Part shown: positions 7,957 through 16,282 of the stretch, one piece after another | Layout: every line of letters starts with the position of its first letter | How positions within the stretch are numbered: the first letter of the stretch is position 1 | NCBI GenBank assembly: GCA_913062605.1 | Contig: CAJXWQ010000002.1 | Span: forward strand, 68,761 to 132,760 | Reading direction: 5' to 3' | Source of the DNA: an uncultured Cellvibrionales bacterium | GTDB taxonomy: Bacteria > Pseudomonadota > Gammaproteobacteria > Pseudomonadales > Porticoccaceae | Length of the DNA stretch: 64,000 bases | Program-made: the position numbers and the translations under genes | The notes under the pieces: model-generated | Seen by the model: only the letters and a program-made list of their open reading frames with translations | Databases searched by the model: none | Told to the model about the DNA's origin: nothing

Positions 7957-9141
7957 TTGTCTATCTCTATAAAGTATCTGTTCCAATGGTTAGCCCTCTT
8001 GCTGGCCTCATCAGCACTGATTGCCTGTAGTGGTCAACGTGTGACCACTACAGTAATCACCCCACTGCAACAACAAACTGCCCAAGTAGAAGAATCCCGG
8101 TTGCTGGATATCGCCATCCTGCCATTTGACCTGGGACTTGACGATGCTGGCGACGATAACGTCACCGTACTACCGGCAGTACGTAATGCAGAAGCTCAAT
8201 ACCTGCCCAACAAACTGGTAGCGACCCTTCAGCAAACTGCCTCTTGGGGTGCTGTACGAGCAGTCCCCAGCCGCCAGACCATCGTTGATGTGTATGTGGA
8301 TGGAACCATTGTGCATTCCGATGGTGAGACACTGACTCTAGATATCAGTGTTTCGGATTCCAGTAATCGTCACTGGTACAAAAAATCCTACGGTGAAACC
8401 GTGGGGCAATATGCCTACGACAATAGCCGACAAACAAAGCGTGATCCCTTTCAGGGATTATTTAACCGTATTGCTAATGATTTACTGCAATACAACCAGC
8501 AGTTAAGTACAGAAGATGCCAAAAAACTGCGCACTATATCCTCTCTACGTTTTGCCCGTGATTTCTCACCCGAAGCATTTAGTGACCATATTAAAGAAAC
8601 ACCCGGTGGCCAACTGGAAATACTTAGTTTGCCCGCGCGAAGTGACCCCACGCTTCTGCGTATCGAGCGTATACGTGAGCGGGATTACCTCTATATCGAC
8701 ACCATGCAAGAATACTATGATGCCTTCTCTCTCAGAATGGATAAACCTTACCAAGCATGGAGAATGGCCAGCTATGAAGAGCTAGAGGCCGTACGTGAAC
8801 TCAAACGCCAATCCCGCAACCGCACGATTGGTGGCATTGTCGCCATCTTGGGCGGCATCGCCGCCGCCGGAAGTAATAATGGCTCCGCTCAGTCTGCGGC
8901 AGCTGTATCCATCGGCGCAGGGGCGTTACTAATTAAGAGTGGGCTTTCCAAAAAAGCAGAGCTACAAATTCACGAAGATGCCTTAATAGAATTGGGGCAA
9001 TCTCTAGAGGCAGCCATTGAACCTCGTGTGATTGAACTGGAAAACCGCACCATCACTCTAACAGGCAATGTAGAAGCCCAGTACGCCCAGTGGAAAGCAC
9101 TGTTACGGGATATTTATCAAGCTGAGCGCGGCGGAATCTGA
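7957..9141 (+). CDS. Predicted lipoprotein with glycine-rich hydrophobic segment
   Basis: A 394-aa product starting at TTG, with a signal peptide and lipobox 'LIAC' (Cys about 24). The middle region ('DIAILPFDLGLDDAGDD', 'AEAQYLPNKLVATLQQTASWGAVRAVPS') looks like the domain of periplasmic or outer-membrane lipoproteins that set a threshold path or pore-assembly surface. A Gly/Ala-rich hydrophobic stretch ('GGIVAILGGIAAAGS', about 290-325) may insert in or across a membrane. The closing helical part ('QIHEDALIELGQSLEAAIEP') is regular. Spacing to both neighbours is under 6 bases, so it belongs to the locus. Function unknown. Confidence 0.65.
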   Translation: MSISIKYLFQWLALLLASSALIACSGQRVTTTVITPLQQQTAQVEESRLLDIAILPFDLGLDDAGDDNVTVLPAVRNAEAQYLPNKLVATLQQTASWGAVRAVPSRQTIVDVYVDGTIVHSDGETLTLDISVSDSSNRHWYKKSYGETVGQYAYDNSRQTKRDPFQGLFNRIANDLLQYNQQLSTEDAKKLRTISSLRFARDFSPEAFSDHIKETPGGQLEILSLPARSDPTLLRIERIRERDYLYIDTMQEYYDAFSLRMDKPYQAWRMASYEELEAVRELKRQSRNRTIGGIVAILGGIAAAGSNNGSAQSAAAVSIGAGALLIKSGLSKKAELQIHEDALIELGQSLEAAIEPRVIELENRTITLTGNVEAQYAQWKALLRDIYQAERGGI

Positions 9142-9146
9142 TCACA

Positions 9147-10643
9147 ATGGAAAGCAATAACGGCTTCGACCCGATCGAGCCAGCAGATATCACCCTGACC
9201 CAATCGGCTACCACCGCCAGAGAGGAAAAGCTCCCCTGGCAACAACAGCCGACGACCTATATTGCACTGGTCATCAGTATACTTCTGGCATTAGCCATTA
9301 TTTTTATTCTCCCACTGCTGATCAAACCCGCTGAAACACCCGCTGTTATTATCGAGCCACAGGACATTCAACGACCCAGTGTTCGAGAAGCGCCCTTTCA
9401 AGATGCCCAACTGTCCAAGGCTCGCAGGGCCGCCCAGGACACCCTGAGCCAAATTCTCGAAAAACAAAATTTTCTTGAAAAGAAAAACATCCGGCTTTGG
9501 GATGAAGCGGTATTCCAGACAGCTCTGGACCAAGCCGCCCATGGCGACGGTCTCTACCGGCAACGGGAATTTTTAGGGGCACAGACCGCCTACCAAGAAG
9601 CACTGAGTCAGCTCACTGCATTGGAAAAACACATACCAGATGAACTCTCCCTGGCTCTCGCCAATGGGCAACGTGCCATGACTGAGGGTGATGCCAGCGG
9701 TGCCCGGCAATACTATGAACTCGCCCTGGCCATTGACCCCAGAAGCAGTGAAGCAAAAACAGGTATCGATAGAACCGGCACATTGGACAAGGTCTTGGTT
9801 TTGCTCCGTCAGGCTCAGAGTGTTCTGGAACAACAACAGCTGGAGCAGTCGCAGGCTATTTTTCGGGAAGCCCTGACACTGGACCCACTGCACCCTCTGG
9901 CCATTAATGGTGTAGAGGAAACCTCCCGTCTCATTAAAGAAAGGGATTTCAACAACGCTATGAGTCGAGGCTACATCTCACTGGACAAGCAGCAATTCAA
10001 TACCGCCAGCAAAGTATTTAATGAGGCGTTAAAACTATACCCCGGCCACAAAGGGGCGCTTTCCGGCCGGGCTCAGGCAAACAATGCCGCAGCTCAACGC
10101 GCCACCCAATCACAGCTGGCTCAAGGCACAGCACTTGAATCCAAAGAACAGTGGCATAAGGCCAGGGATATCTACACCCGGATACTGGCTCGGGATAACT
10201 CGGTAATTGACGCCAAAATGGGGCAAATTCGCAGTTCGGCCCGAGCAAATCTCAGTGACAGTATTCAGACGATTCTAAGCAAACCCCTGCGGCTGTCCTC
10301 CACTAGTGTCTATCAGCATGGCCAACAGCTGCTCGTAGATGCCCGAGGTATAAGCTCACCGGGACCCAAACTAAGAGAGCAGATTAACCAGCTTGATCAA
10401 CTGTTAAAAAATGCTCTCATGCCCGTCACTATTGAACTGCAATCTGACAGTCGCACTGCCGTCACCCTGTTCAAAGTGGGGGAGCTTGGACAGTTTGACA
10501 AAAAGCACCTATCTCTCACCCCCGGTAATTATGTGGCGCAGGGCAGCCGACCGGGCTATCGTGATGTGCGTGTTGAGTTTCAGGTGACATCAAAGGGGTT
10601 ATCCAATCCTGTAGTCGTGGCCTGTAAGGAGCCGGTATCGTGA
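9147..10643 (+). CDS. Single-pass membrane protein with periplasmic TPR array
   Basis: The 498-aa product has a short cytoplasmic N-terminus and one transmembrane helix ('YIALVISILLALAIIFILPL', ~39-58). A periplasmic part with four or more TPR-like units follows ('YRQREFLGAQTAYQEAL', 'ASGARQYYELALAIDP', 'SQAIFREALTLDPLHPLAI', 'NTASKVFNEALKLYPGH'), then a small beta-rich tail. TPR arrays bind partner proteins. The orientation suggests it recruits the secreted or lipoprotein members of the locus. It overlaps the next gene by 4 bases (GTGA), so translational coupling is likely. Confidence 0.72.
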   Translation: MESNNGFDPIEPADITLTQSATTAREEKLPWQQQPTTYIALVISILLALAIIFILPLLIKPAETPAVIIEPQDIQRPSVREAPFQDAQLSKARRAAQDTLSQILEKQNFLEKKNIRLWDEAVFQTALDQAAHGDGLYRQREFLGAQTAYQEALSQLTALEKHIPDELSLALANGQRAMTEGDASGARQYYELALAIDPRSSEAKTGIDRTGTLDKVLVLLRQAQSVLEQQQLEQSQAIFREALTLDPLHPLAINGVEETSRLIKERDFNNAMSRGYISLDKQQFNTASKVFNEALKLYPGHKGALSGRAQANNAAAQRATQSQLAQGTALESKEQWHKARDIYTRILARDNSVIDAKMGQIRSSARANLSDSIQTILSKPLRLSSTSVYQHGQQLLVDARGISSPGPKLREQINQLDQLLKNALMPVTIELQSDSRTAVTLFKVGELGQFDKKHLSLTPGNYVAQGSRPGYRDVRVEFQVTSKGLSNPVVVACKEPVS

Positions 10644-12700
10644 CCGATAAGAACATACCGACTAAGGGTGAATCACTCATAGCACCCGTCGAGTTCACCC
10701 CAATGGAAGGGGAGGTCAAACGACCCACTTTCACACTTCGGCCAATAGCCATCATGACCGGATTGGCTTTTCTGATCAGCCTGCTGGTACTGTGGTTTTT
10801 GCTAACCGCTAAATCCGTGATTATCAGTATCGACCCAGCCACAGCAGAGGTACACCTTGAAGGCGGTATCACCTTTGAACTGGCTGATCATTACCTGATA
10901 CGACCGGGTGAATATCAGTTGATCGCCACGTCAGAGGGTTACCTGGATCTAAAGCAGTCATTTATCGTCAGCGAGGACGACAACCAGTTATTGCCGCTGA
11001 CATTGGAGAAGAAACCGGGGCATCTACAGATAACCACCAGCCCTGCCGGCGCTGAAATATTTGTCGATGGACAACAGGTGGGTATCAGCCCCATGACGGT
11101 TACCCCTCTATCAGCGGGTAACCACCGACTGGAAATTCTAGCTCCACGCTATTTCACCCATCAGGCCAGTGTCGATATCGAAGGCCTGGACCACAACCAA
11201 GCCCTTAACGTTGATCTCGACCCCGCCTGGGGACAGATTCAGCTCAGCTCCATTCCACCCAATGCAGCGGTCACCATCAACAATGAACCTCGTGGTCACA
11301 CACCGTTGACCACAGAACTTCTTACCGCTGGCGAGATGGTGAGTGTCGCGTTGAAGAGTTACAAGCTCTGGAATAAAGCGTTACAGGTGCCTGCGGGTGA
11401 AACACTGATAGTCCCAGAAATTATTCTGGAGCCATCAGATGGTGTCATCGAAGCTACCTCTACCCCCTCGGGGGCAACCATCACAGTTGATGGGCAATAT
11501 CGTGGTACCACACCCATCACCCTGAAGGTGGCCGCCAACGAAAAGCACCAGATATCACTCTTCCTTAATGGCTATACCACCAACAAACACTCCCTATTGC
11601 TAGCACCTGGAGAAACAGAAAAACTGACTATTTCGATGAAGGCTAACGTTGGGGGCATCAGGGTGCTGGCCTCACCCTCTGACGCCTCAGTATGGGTTGA
11701 TGGTGTACGAAGAGGCACTGCGGGAAAAACCTTCCGCCTACCTGCACGTCCCCACCGAATTGATATCAAAAAGCCTGGGTACGCCAGCGAAACCAGAACC
11801 GTCACACCCCAGCCTAAACTGGACCAAGTGATTAGAGTGTCACTCCTCACTGAACAAGAAGCACGATGGGCTAGTATCCCCAAGGTCATCACCAGCCCCG
11901 GCGACCAGACCCTCAAGTTATTTAAACCAAAAACCAAATTTGTCATGGGTGCCTCACGACGAGAGTCGGGAAGACGTGCCAATGAGGTATTGCGAGATGT
12001 CCAGCTAACGCGCCCCTTTTATCTGGCAACCAAGGAAGTCACGAACTCGGAATTCAAACGCTTTCAACGCCAGCACAGCTCTCGGCATATCAATGGCAAC
12101 ACTCTGGATTTACCGGTGCAGCCAGTGGTGAATATCAGTTGGCAGCAAGCGGCTGCCTACTGTAACTGGCTGAGCAAAAAGGAAAATTTGAAACTATTTT
12201 ATAAAGAGGAACAAGGTAAAATAGTTGGCGAAGACATCAAAGCTAATGGTTACCGCCTACCAACAGAAGCTGAATGGGCCTGGGCTGCTCGAATAACCGA
12301 CAGTGGCGCGAAGAAGTATATTTGGGGTAACCAGTTTCCACCCACTACAGGAAATTTTGCTGATATCAGCGCAGGAAAAGTTATCGGCCGAGTGGTTAAC
12401 AACTATAACGATAGCTATCCCGGCTCGGCACCCGTGGGTAGCTTTCCCTCAAACCATAAGGGAATTTTTGATCTGGGGGGCAATGTGGCTGAGTGGGTGA
12501 ATGACTACTACGGGATCGAGTTTAGTCTCAGTATGGCCGCAGACATAGACCCTTCCGGTCCAGCAAAGGGTGATATACGAGTGATCCGGGGTGCCAGTTG
12601 GCGCCATAGCAGTATCACTGAGTTGCGACTTTCATTCCGTGACTACGGCATTGATCCGCGCGATGATGTGGGCTTCAGGATTGCCCGCTATGTGGAGTAG
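10640..12700 (+). CDS. Membrane-anchored PEGA-repeat protein with cysteine-less FGE-like domain
   Basis: A 686-aa protein, GTG start overlapping the previous stop. It has one transmembrane helix (~36-56). Five PEGA-type beta units follow (~60-400; e.g. 'SPAGAEIFVDGQQVGISPM', 'TPSGATITVDGQYRGTTPI', 'SPSDASVWVDGVRRGTAG'). The C-terminal domain (~425-686) is of the FGE-sulfatase/SUMF1 fold ('GYRLPTEAEWAWAAR', 'FDLGGNVAEWVNDYYG', 'RVIRGASW', 'DDVGFRIAR'). Active formylglycine-generating enzymes carry two cysteines just after the 'RGGS' element. Here that stretch reads 'WRHSSITELRLSFRDYG' with none, so oxidase activity is unlikely and a binding role is inferred. No sulfatase gene is nearby. Confidence 0.8.
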   Translation: MTDKNIPTKGESLIAPVEFTPMEGEVKRPTFTLRPIAIMTGLAFLISLLVLWFLLTAKSVIISIDPATAEVHLEGGITFELADHYLIRPGEYQLIATSEGYLDLKQSFIVSEDDNQLLPLTLEKKPGHLQITTSPAGAEIFVDGQQVGISPMTVTPLSAGNHRLEILAPRYFTHQASVDIEGLDHNQALNVDLDPAWGQIQLSSIPPNAAVTINNEPRGHTPLTTELLTAGEMVSVALKSYKLWNKALQVPAGETLIVPEIILEPSDGVIEATSTPSGATITVDGQYRGTTPITLKVAANEKHQISLFLNGYTTNKHSLLLAPGETEKLTISMKANVGGIRVLASPSDASVWVDGVRRGTAGKTFRLPARPHRIDIKKPGYASETRTVTPQPKLDQVIRVSLLTEQEARWASIPKVITSPGDQTLKLFKPKTKFVMGASRRESGRRANEVLRDVQLTRPFYLATKEVTNSEFKRFQRQHSSRHINGNTLDLPVQPVVNISWQQAAAYCNWLSKKENLKLFYKEEQGKIVGEDIKANGYRLPTEAEWAWAARITDSGAKKYIWGNQFPPTTGNFADISAGKVIGRVVNNYNDSYPGSAPVGSFPSNHKGIFDLGGNVAEWVNDYYGIEFSLSMAADIDPSGPAKGDIRVIRGASWRHSSITELRLSFRDYGIDPRDDVGFRIARYVE

Positions 12701-12719
12701 GACTGGGTTGAGTAGAGCT

Positions 12720-12977
12720 ATGTGGAGTAACACAGTGAAATGCAAGGCTGGCGTAGGATTACTATTGCTGACAATACTGTTCCCGCTATCGGTTACAGCA
12801 GAGAAATCCACTGAAGAAGCGTCGGCAGATGTAGAGCAGGTAGAAAAACCTGATCCTAAATCTGCCGCTAAACCTACTACTAAGCCCAGGCCACAAAGCA
12901 AAACAACAGACCGGGAATTTGATCCCAGTGAAGAAATATCAGAGGATCTATCGGTCCCTTTCCCAGTAGATATTTAA
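12720..12977 (+). CDS. Small predicted secreted protein
   Basis: This frame encodes 85 aa from ATG 12720: a signal peptide ('AGVGLLLLTILFPLSVTA') followed by a charged, proline- and lysine-rich tail ('EKPDPKSAAKPTTKPRPQ') ending in an acidic segment. A start at ATG 12690, overlapping the previous stop, is possible but would put extra charged residues before the hydrophobic core. The reading frame is open even further upstream inside the PEGA/FGE gene, which is taken as chance. No family recognised. The low-complexity tail resembles a periplasmic linker peptide. Confidence 0.5.
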   Translation: MWSNTVKCKAGVGLLLLTILFPLSVTAEKSTEEASADVEQVEKPDPKSAAKPTTKPRPQSKTTDREFDPSEEISEDLSVPFPVDI

Positions 12978-12996
12978 GGGAACGGCTAAAAAGGGC

Positions 12997-13836
12997 ATGA
13001 CTAAAAAAGTACGGTTACAAAGGAACCTGTCAAATATGCAAACAAGAGCTTCCTCAGATTTTCTCTATCAGGTCTTTGCTCTGATTCTGGCACTTATTCT
13101 GGTACATACTTTTTACCTCACACTAATACGCCCCAATGCCAATGCGCTTCTCCAGCAACAGCTAGCAAGAGAGGCTGCAGGAGAAGCCTATGTGGCCGAG
13201 CGCTCTTTCTTCATTGTGGTCAAGGATTATGAGCAAGAGGCCTGCTTTGTCTTAATGTTATGGGCCTTCGCCATTATGGGGCTCAAAGCCCGCAATGCTA
13301 TGGGTGAACGCAAACTATTAACCGGGCAACTGCTTAACGTGTCAGAGGGCACCCGAATTTTGCCCGAAGATGCTCGACAGATGTCTCGACCTATCCAGGC
13401 ATTACCTGACGCACAGAAAGATTATCTGGTATCCCGGTCACTATTGGCAGCCCTTCGACGATTTGACTCCACTCGTAACATTCAAGATGTTTCCAGTGCG
13501 GTCAGTGAGGTACTGGACACCGAATCAGACCGACTGGACTCTGAGCTATCTATGGTGCGATACATTGCCTGGGCAATCCCCTCCATCGGCTTCATTGGTA
13601 CGGTAAGAGGTATTGGTGAAGCTTTAGGCCAGGCCCACAAGGCAGTGCAAGGTGATATTGCCGGGGTGACCGCAAGCCTTGGCGTTGCCTTTAACTCCAC
13701 GTTTATCGCACTGGTCATCAGCATTGTGGTGATGTTTTTAATGCACCAGCTACAGCTGATGCAGGAACGACTGGTATTGGATACCCACAGCTATTGCGAT
13801 GACAATCTACTGCGCCACCTCAAGACAGATGGATAA
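12997..13836 (+). CDS. MotA/TolQ/ExbB-like proton channel subunit
   Basis: A 279-aa inner-membrane protein with helices near residues 24-44, 81-97, 188-208 and 224-250 and a cytoplasmic domain between the second and third. The last two helices carry the family pattern: 'IAWAIPSIGFIGTVRGIGEAL', then 'GDIAGVTASLGVAFNSTFIAL'. This corresponds to the TolQ/ExbB/MotA pore segment with its Gly-T-V-x-G turn and Thr/Ser-rich final helix. Such proteins form pentamers around a dimer of MotB/ExbD-type subunits and use proton flow to do work in the periplasm. Two candidate partners with the required transmembrane Asp lie downstream. An alternative ATG at 13036 would shorten the N-terminus. Confidence 0.82.
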   Translation: MTKKVRLQRNLSNMQTRASSDFLYQVFALILALILVHTFYLTLIRPNANALLQQQLAREAAGEAYVAERSFFIVVKDYEQEACFVLMLWAFAIMGLKARNAMGERKLLTGQLLNVSEGTRILPEDARQMSRPIQALPDAQKDYLVSRSLLAALRRFDSTRNIQDVSSAVSEVLDTESDRLDSELSMVRYIAWAIPSIGFIGTVRGIGEALGQAHKAVQGDIAGVTASLGVAFNSTFIALVISIVVMFLMHQLQLMQERLVLDTHSYCDDNLLRHLKTDG

Positions 13837-13857
13837 GCATTCCCCTAAGGGCTGATC

Positions 13858-15216
13858 ATGAATGTTGCCATTATTGAAATCAACGACAGCGGCTTGTGCT
13901 GTGGCAATGATCGGGGTGAGCTGATTGTCAGCCCCGGCTATGCCCTTCTCACCAACGAAGGCATTACCACCGGCAAAGAGGCCTTTGAGCATGCCTATCT
14001 GGAACCACAACAAAGCTTTAACCAGTATTGGCGCCAGCTAAATCTGTCCCCGCTTCCCGCCCCCAACAACCATGCCCGGCACCATGCAGACTTGGCCTAT
14101 GCCCAACTGCTGGAACTACACCGTGAAAGTGGTAGCCCCCAGCAAATTATCTTCGCCACCCCGGGCAGCTTCGACCGGGATCAGCTATCCATCCTGCTTG
14201 GGCTGGCCAAGGCATCCCCCTTTGAGGCTTTAGGCTTAGTTGACTCAGCGGTGGCTGCAGCCAGTCAGTCTGGTCTTAGCGGCCAGTTATTACATCTGGA
14301 TATCCAACTCCATCAGTGTGTACTGACCAGACTCAACGCCGGTAGCCCTGTTGGGCACAACGATGCGGAACACAGCCCTATTGAACGCAACTATATTGAA
14401 CGTACTGATGTCGAGGTCATCTCCGATATAGGCCTAAAAACCTTTTACGACACCTGGGCTCAGCATATCGCCAATATGTTTATTCGGCAGTACCGGTACG
14501 ACCCACTACATACCGCTGCCGGAGAACAGCAACTCTATGACTTATTACCAAACTGGCTGAGTCAGATAACGGAAACATCAGAGCTGGCAATTGCCCTTGA
14601 TAGCCCCCAAGGAAGTTATCGCCTCAACCTCAACCGCAGTGATTTATTGGCGAGCAGCCGCACTCGGCTGGATCAGCTACAGAAAAAAGTACGCAATATT
14701 CGACGAGAGGGTGAAACCATCATTGCCAGCCACAGAACCCTATTGTTACAGGGGTTCTCAGAACAGCTGAGGCAAATCAACACCCTGCCCAATGATGCTG
14801 TTATTCAGGGTTGCCTGAATAACCTGGAGGCCATTGTTGGCAATGAGGAAACTACCCACTTTGTCACCCGATTGCCTAGTAACAGTGTCCAATCCCAGAT
14901 ATCGGCATCTACATCAGTACCGACACCTACATCAGCACCAGTGCCGGCACCCACCGTCACGGCCACACCAACCCATGCACTGTATCAGCACAAGGCCCAC
15001 GAGATTGGTGATGGTCTATATATTCGCATTGATGACGACCAACTGATTTTTTCCCATCAGCACACCGGAGATATTTCACTCACCAAAGAGAATGGCAAAG
15101 TACAGTTACGCTCCGACCGTCCCGATCTGTCTACATCGAATAACAGGAATGACCTTCCTTCCGGAGCCACTATCCACATAGGTGCGCACCAGCTGCAATT
15201 AATTGAGGTCACCTGA
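13858..15216 (+). CDS. Actin/Hsp70-like ATPase-fold protein with FHA-like C-terminal domain
   Basis: The 452-aa product begins 'MNVAIIEINDSGLCCGND', like the first phosphate loop of the actin/Hsp70 fold. It continues with 'IIFATPGSFDRDQLSILLGLAK', 'ALGLVDSAVAAAS' and a second loop-like 'LLHLDIQLHQCVLTRL'. A Thr/Pro/Ala linker (about 350-372) leads to a beta-rich tail ('DGLYIRIDDDQLIFSH...GATIHIGAHQLQLIEV') that resembles an FHA or similar small sandwich. No signal peptide, so it should be the cytoplasmic member of the locus. Key nucleotide-binding residues look imperfect, so ATP hydrolysis is uncertain. AAGGG sits 8 bases before ATG. Confidence 0.6.
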   Translation: MNVAIIEINDSGLCCGNDRGELIVSPGYALLTNEGITTGKEAFEHAYLEPQQSFNQYWRQLNLSPLPAPNNHARHHADLAYAQLLELHRESGSPQQIIFATPGSFDRDQLSILLGLAKASPFEALGLVDSAVAAASQSGLSGQLLHLDIQLHQCVLTRLNAGSPVGHNDAEHSPIERNYIERTDVEVISDIGLKTFYDTWAQHIANMFIRQYRYDPLHTAAGEQQLYDLLPNWLSQITETSELAIALDSPQGSYRLNLNRSDLLASSRTRLDQLQKKVRNIRREGETIIASHRTLLLQGFSEQLRQINTLPNDAVIQGCLNNLEAIVGNEETTHFVTRLPSNSVQSQISASTSVPTPTSAPVPAPTVTATPTHALYQHKAHEIGDGLYIRIDDDQLIFSHQHTGDISLTKENGKVQLRSDRPDLSTSNNRNDLPSGATIHIGAHQLQLIEVT

Positions 15217-15217
15217 G

Positions 15218-16282
15218 TTGCGCCGCCCCAAGCGAAAAATTACCACCTTCAGCCTGTCATTTCTCGACATCATGGCCTGTGGTTTTGGCGCAGTCACTTT
15301 GTTATTCCTGATCCTCAAGCACGATGCTACCGCCGTTGAAACGGCAGACCCTTACCTTGTCGCTGAAACCAACCTGCTCACCGAAGAAGTCCGGATAGGT
15401 GAGGAAGATTTGGTCACACTAAAAAACAGTTTGGCCGCTCTGGAACAAACATTTTTGGACGCCCAGGGACTCTCTAAAAGAGTGCTTGCCCAAACTCGGG
15501 AAGTCCGTCGAGAATTAAGTGCCCAATCTGACCCGGAACAGGAAGTTGAACTGTTGCGTAAACAGGTGGAAGAACTTGAAGAGGAGACAGCCAAACTTCA
15601 AGATCAGGGCAATGATGAAAATGTTCGGCGTTTTGTGGGTGAAGGTGAACGCCAATATCTCACCGGCCTCAAACTAGGAGGTCAACGTGTCATGATTCTG
15701 GTAGATATCTCTGCCAGCATGCTGTCTGACTCCATCGTCAATGTCATACGCCGACGCAATATGAGTGATGACATCAAACGCAATGCGGATAAATGGAAAC
15801 GAGCAATCCGCACCACCGAGTGGCTGATCGCACAATTACCCCGGACAAGCCGCTACCAAATTTACACATTCAATACAAAAGCCAATGCTGTCAATGGTGA
15901 TAATGGCATTTGGCGAGACACTGCCGACAGCGCAGGCATGGATCAAAGCATCAAGGCGCTGGCACGTATTGCCCCAAATGGAGGAACTAGCCTGATCAAC
16001 GCGTTCCAGGCTATAGGGGACTTTAATAACCCACCGGACAATCTATTTTTAATCACCGACGGCCTGCCCACTCAGGGCAAAAAAGCGCCCAGTGGTAGTA
16101 CTGTCTCCGGTAAAAAGAGAGCAAAACTCTTCAATGAGGCTAGTAGTGAATTACCTCGGGGCATACCCCTCAATGTTCTACTATTCCCCATGGAGGGTGA
16201 CCCGGTAGCCGCCGCTAGTTTTTGGCAACTAGCTCTGTTCACTAAAGGCTCATTTATAAGCCCATCAAGGGACTGGCCATGA
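15218..16282 (+). CDS. MotB/ExbD-like membrane protein fused to a VWA domain (copy 1)
   Basis: A 354-aa protein. TTG 15218 is preferred over TTG 15203 because GAGG lies 9 bases before it. After a basic N-terminus comes one transmembrane helix with motif 'SFLDIMACGFGAVTLLFL', whose Asp (about residue 17) matches the proton-carrying Asp of MotB/ExbD. A coiled coil (~60-130) follows, then a von Willebrand factor A domain with metal-site motifs 'DISAS' (~163-167), 'GGTSL' and 'TDGLP'. The VWA part would be periplasmic. It starts 1 base after the actin-like gene and overlaps copy 2 by 4 bases. Domain reading is firm; the role as stator partner of the MotA-like protein is inference. Confidence 0.8.
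   Translation: MRRPKRKITTFSLSFLDIMACGFGAVTLLFLILKHDATAVETADPYLVAETNLLTEEVRIGEEDLVTLKNSLAALEQTFLDAQGLSKRVLAQTREVRRELSAQSDPEQEVELLRKQVEELEEETAKLQDQGNDENVRRFVGEGERQYLTGLKLGGQRVMILVDISASMLSDSIVNVIRRRNMSDDIKRNADKWKRAIRTTEWLIAQLPRTSRYQIYTFNTKANAVNGDNGIWRDTADSAGMDQSIKALARIAPNGGTSLINAFQAIGDFNNPPDNLFLITDGLPTQGKKAPSGSTVSGKKRAKLFNEASSELPRGIPLNVLLFPMEGDPVAAASFWQLALFTKGSFISPSRDWP

Noticed and set aside
11572-11982. 136-codon antisense frame inside the PEGA/FGE gene
   Set aside because: Shadow of the coding strand; no ribosome site or domain features. Other antisense frames in gltB, pilQ and recQ were dismissed for the same reason.
12591-12719. Long N-terminal extension of the small secreted protein into the PEGA/FGE gene
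   Set aside because: Lies wholly in another frame of a well-supported gene and would bury the signal peptide.
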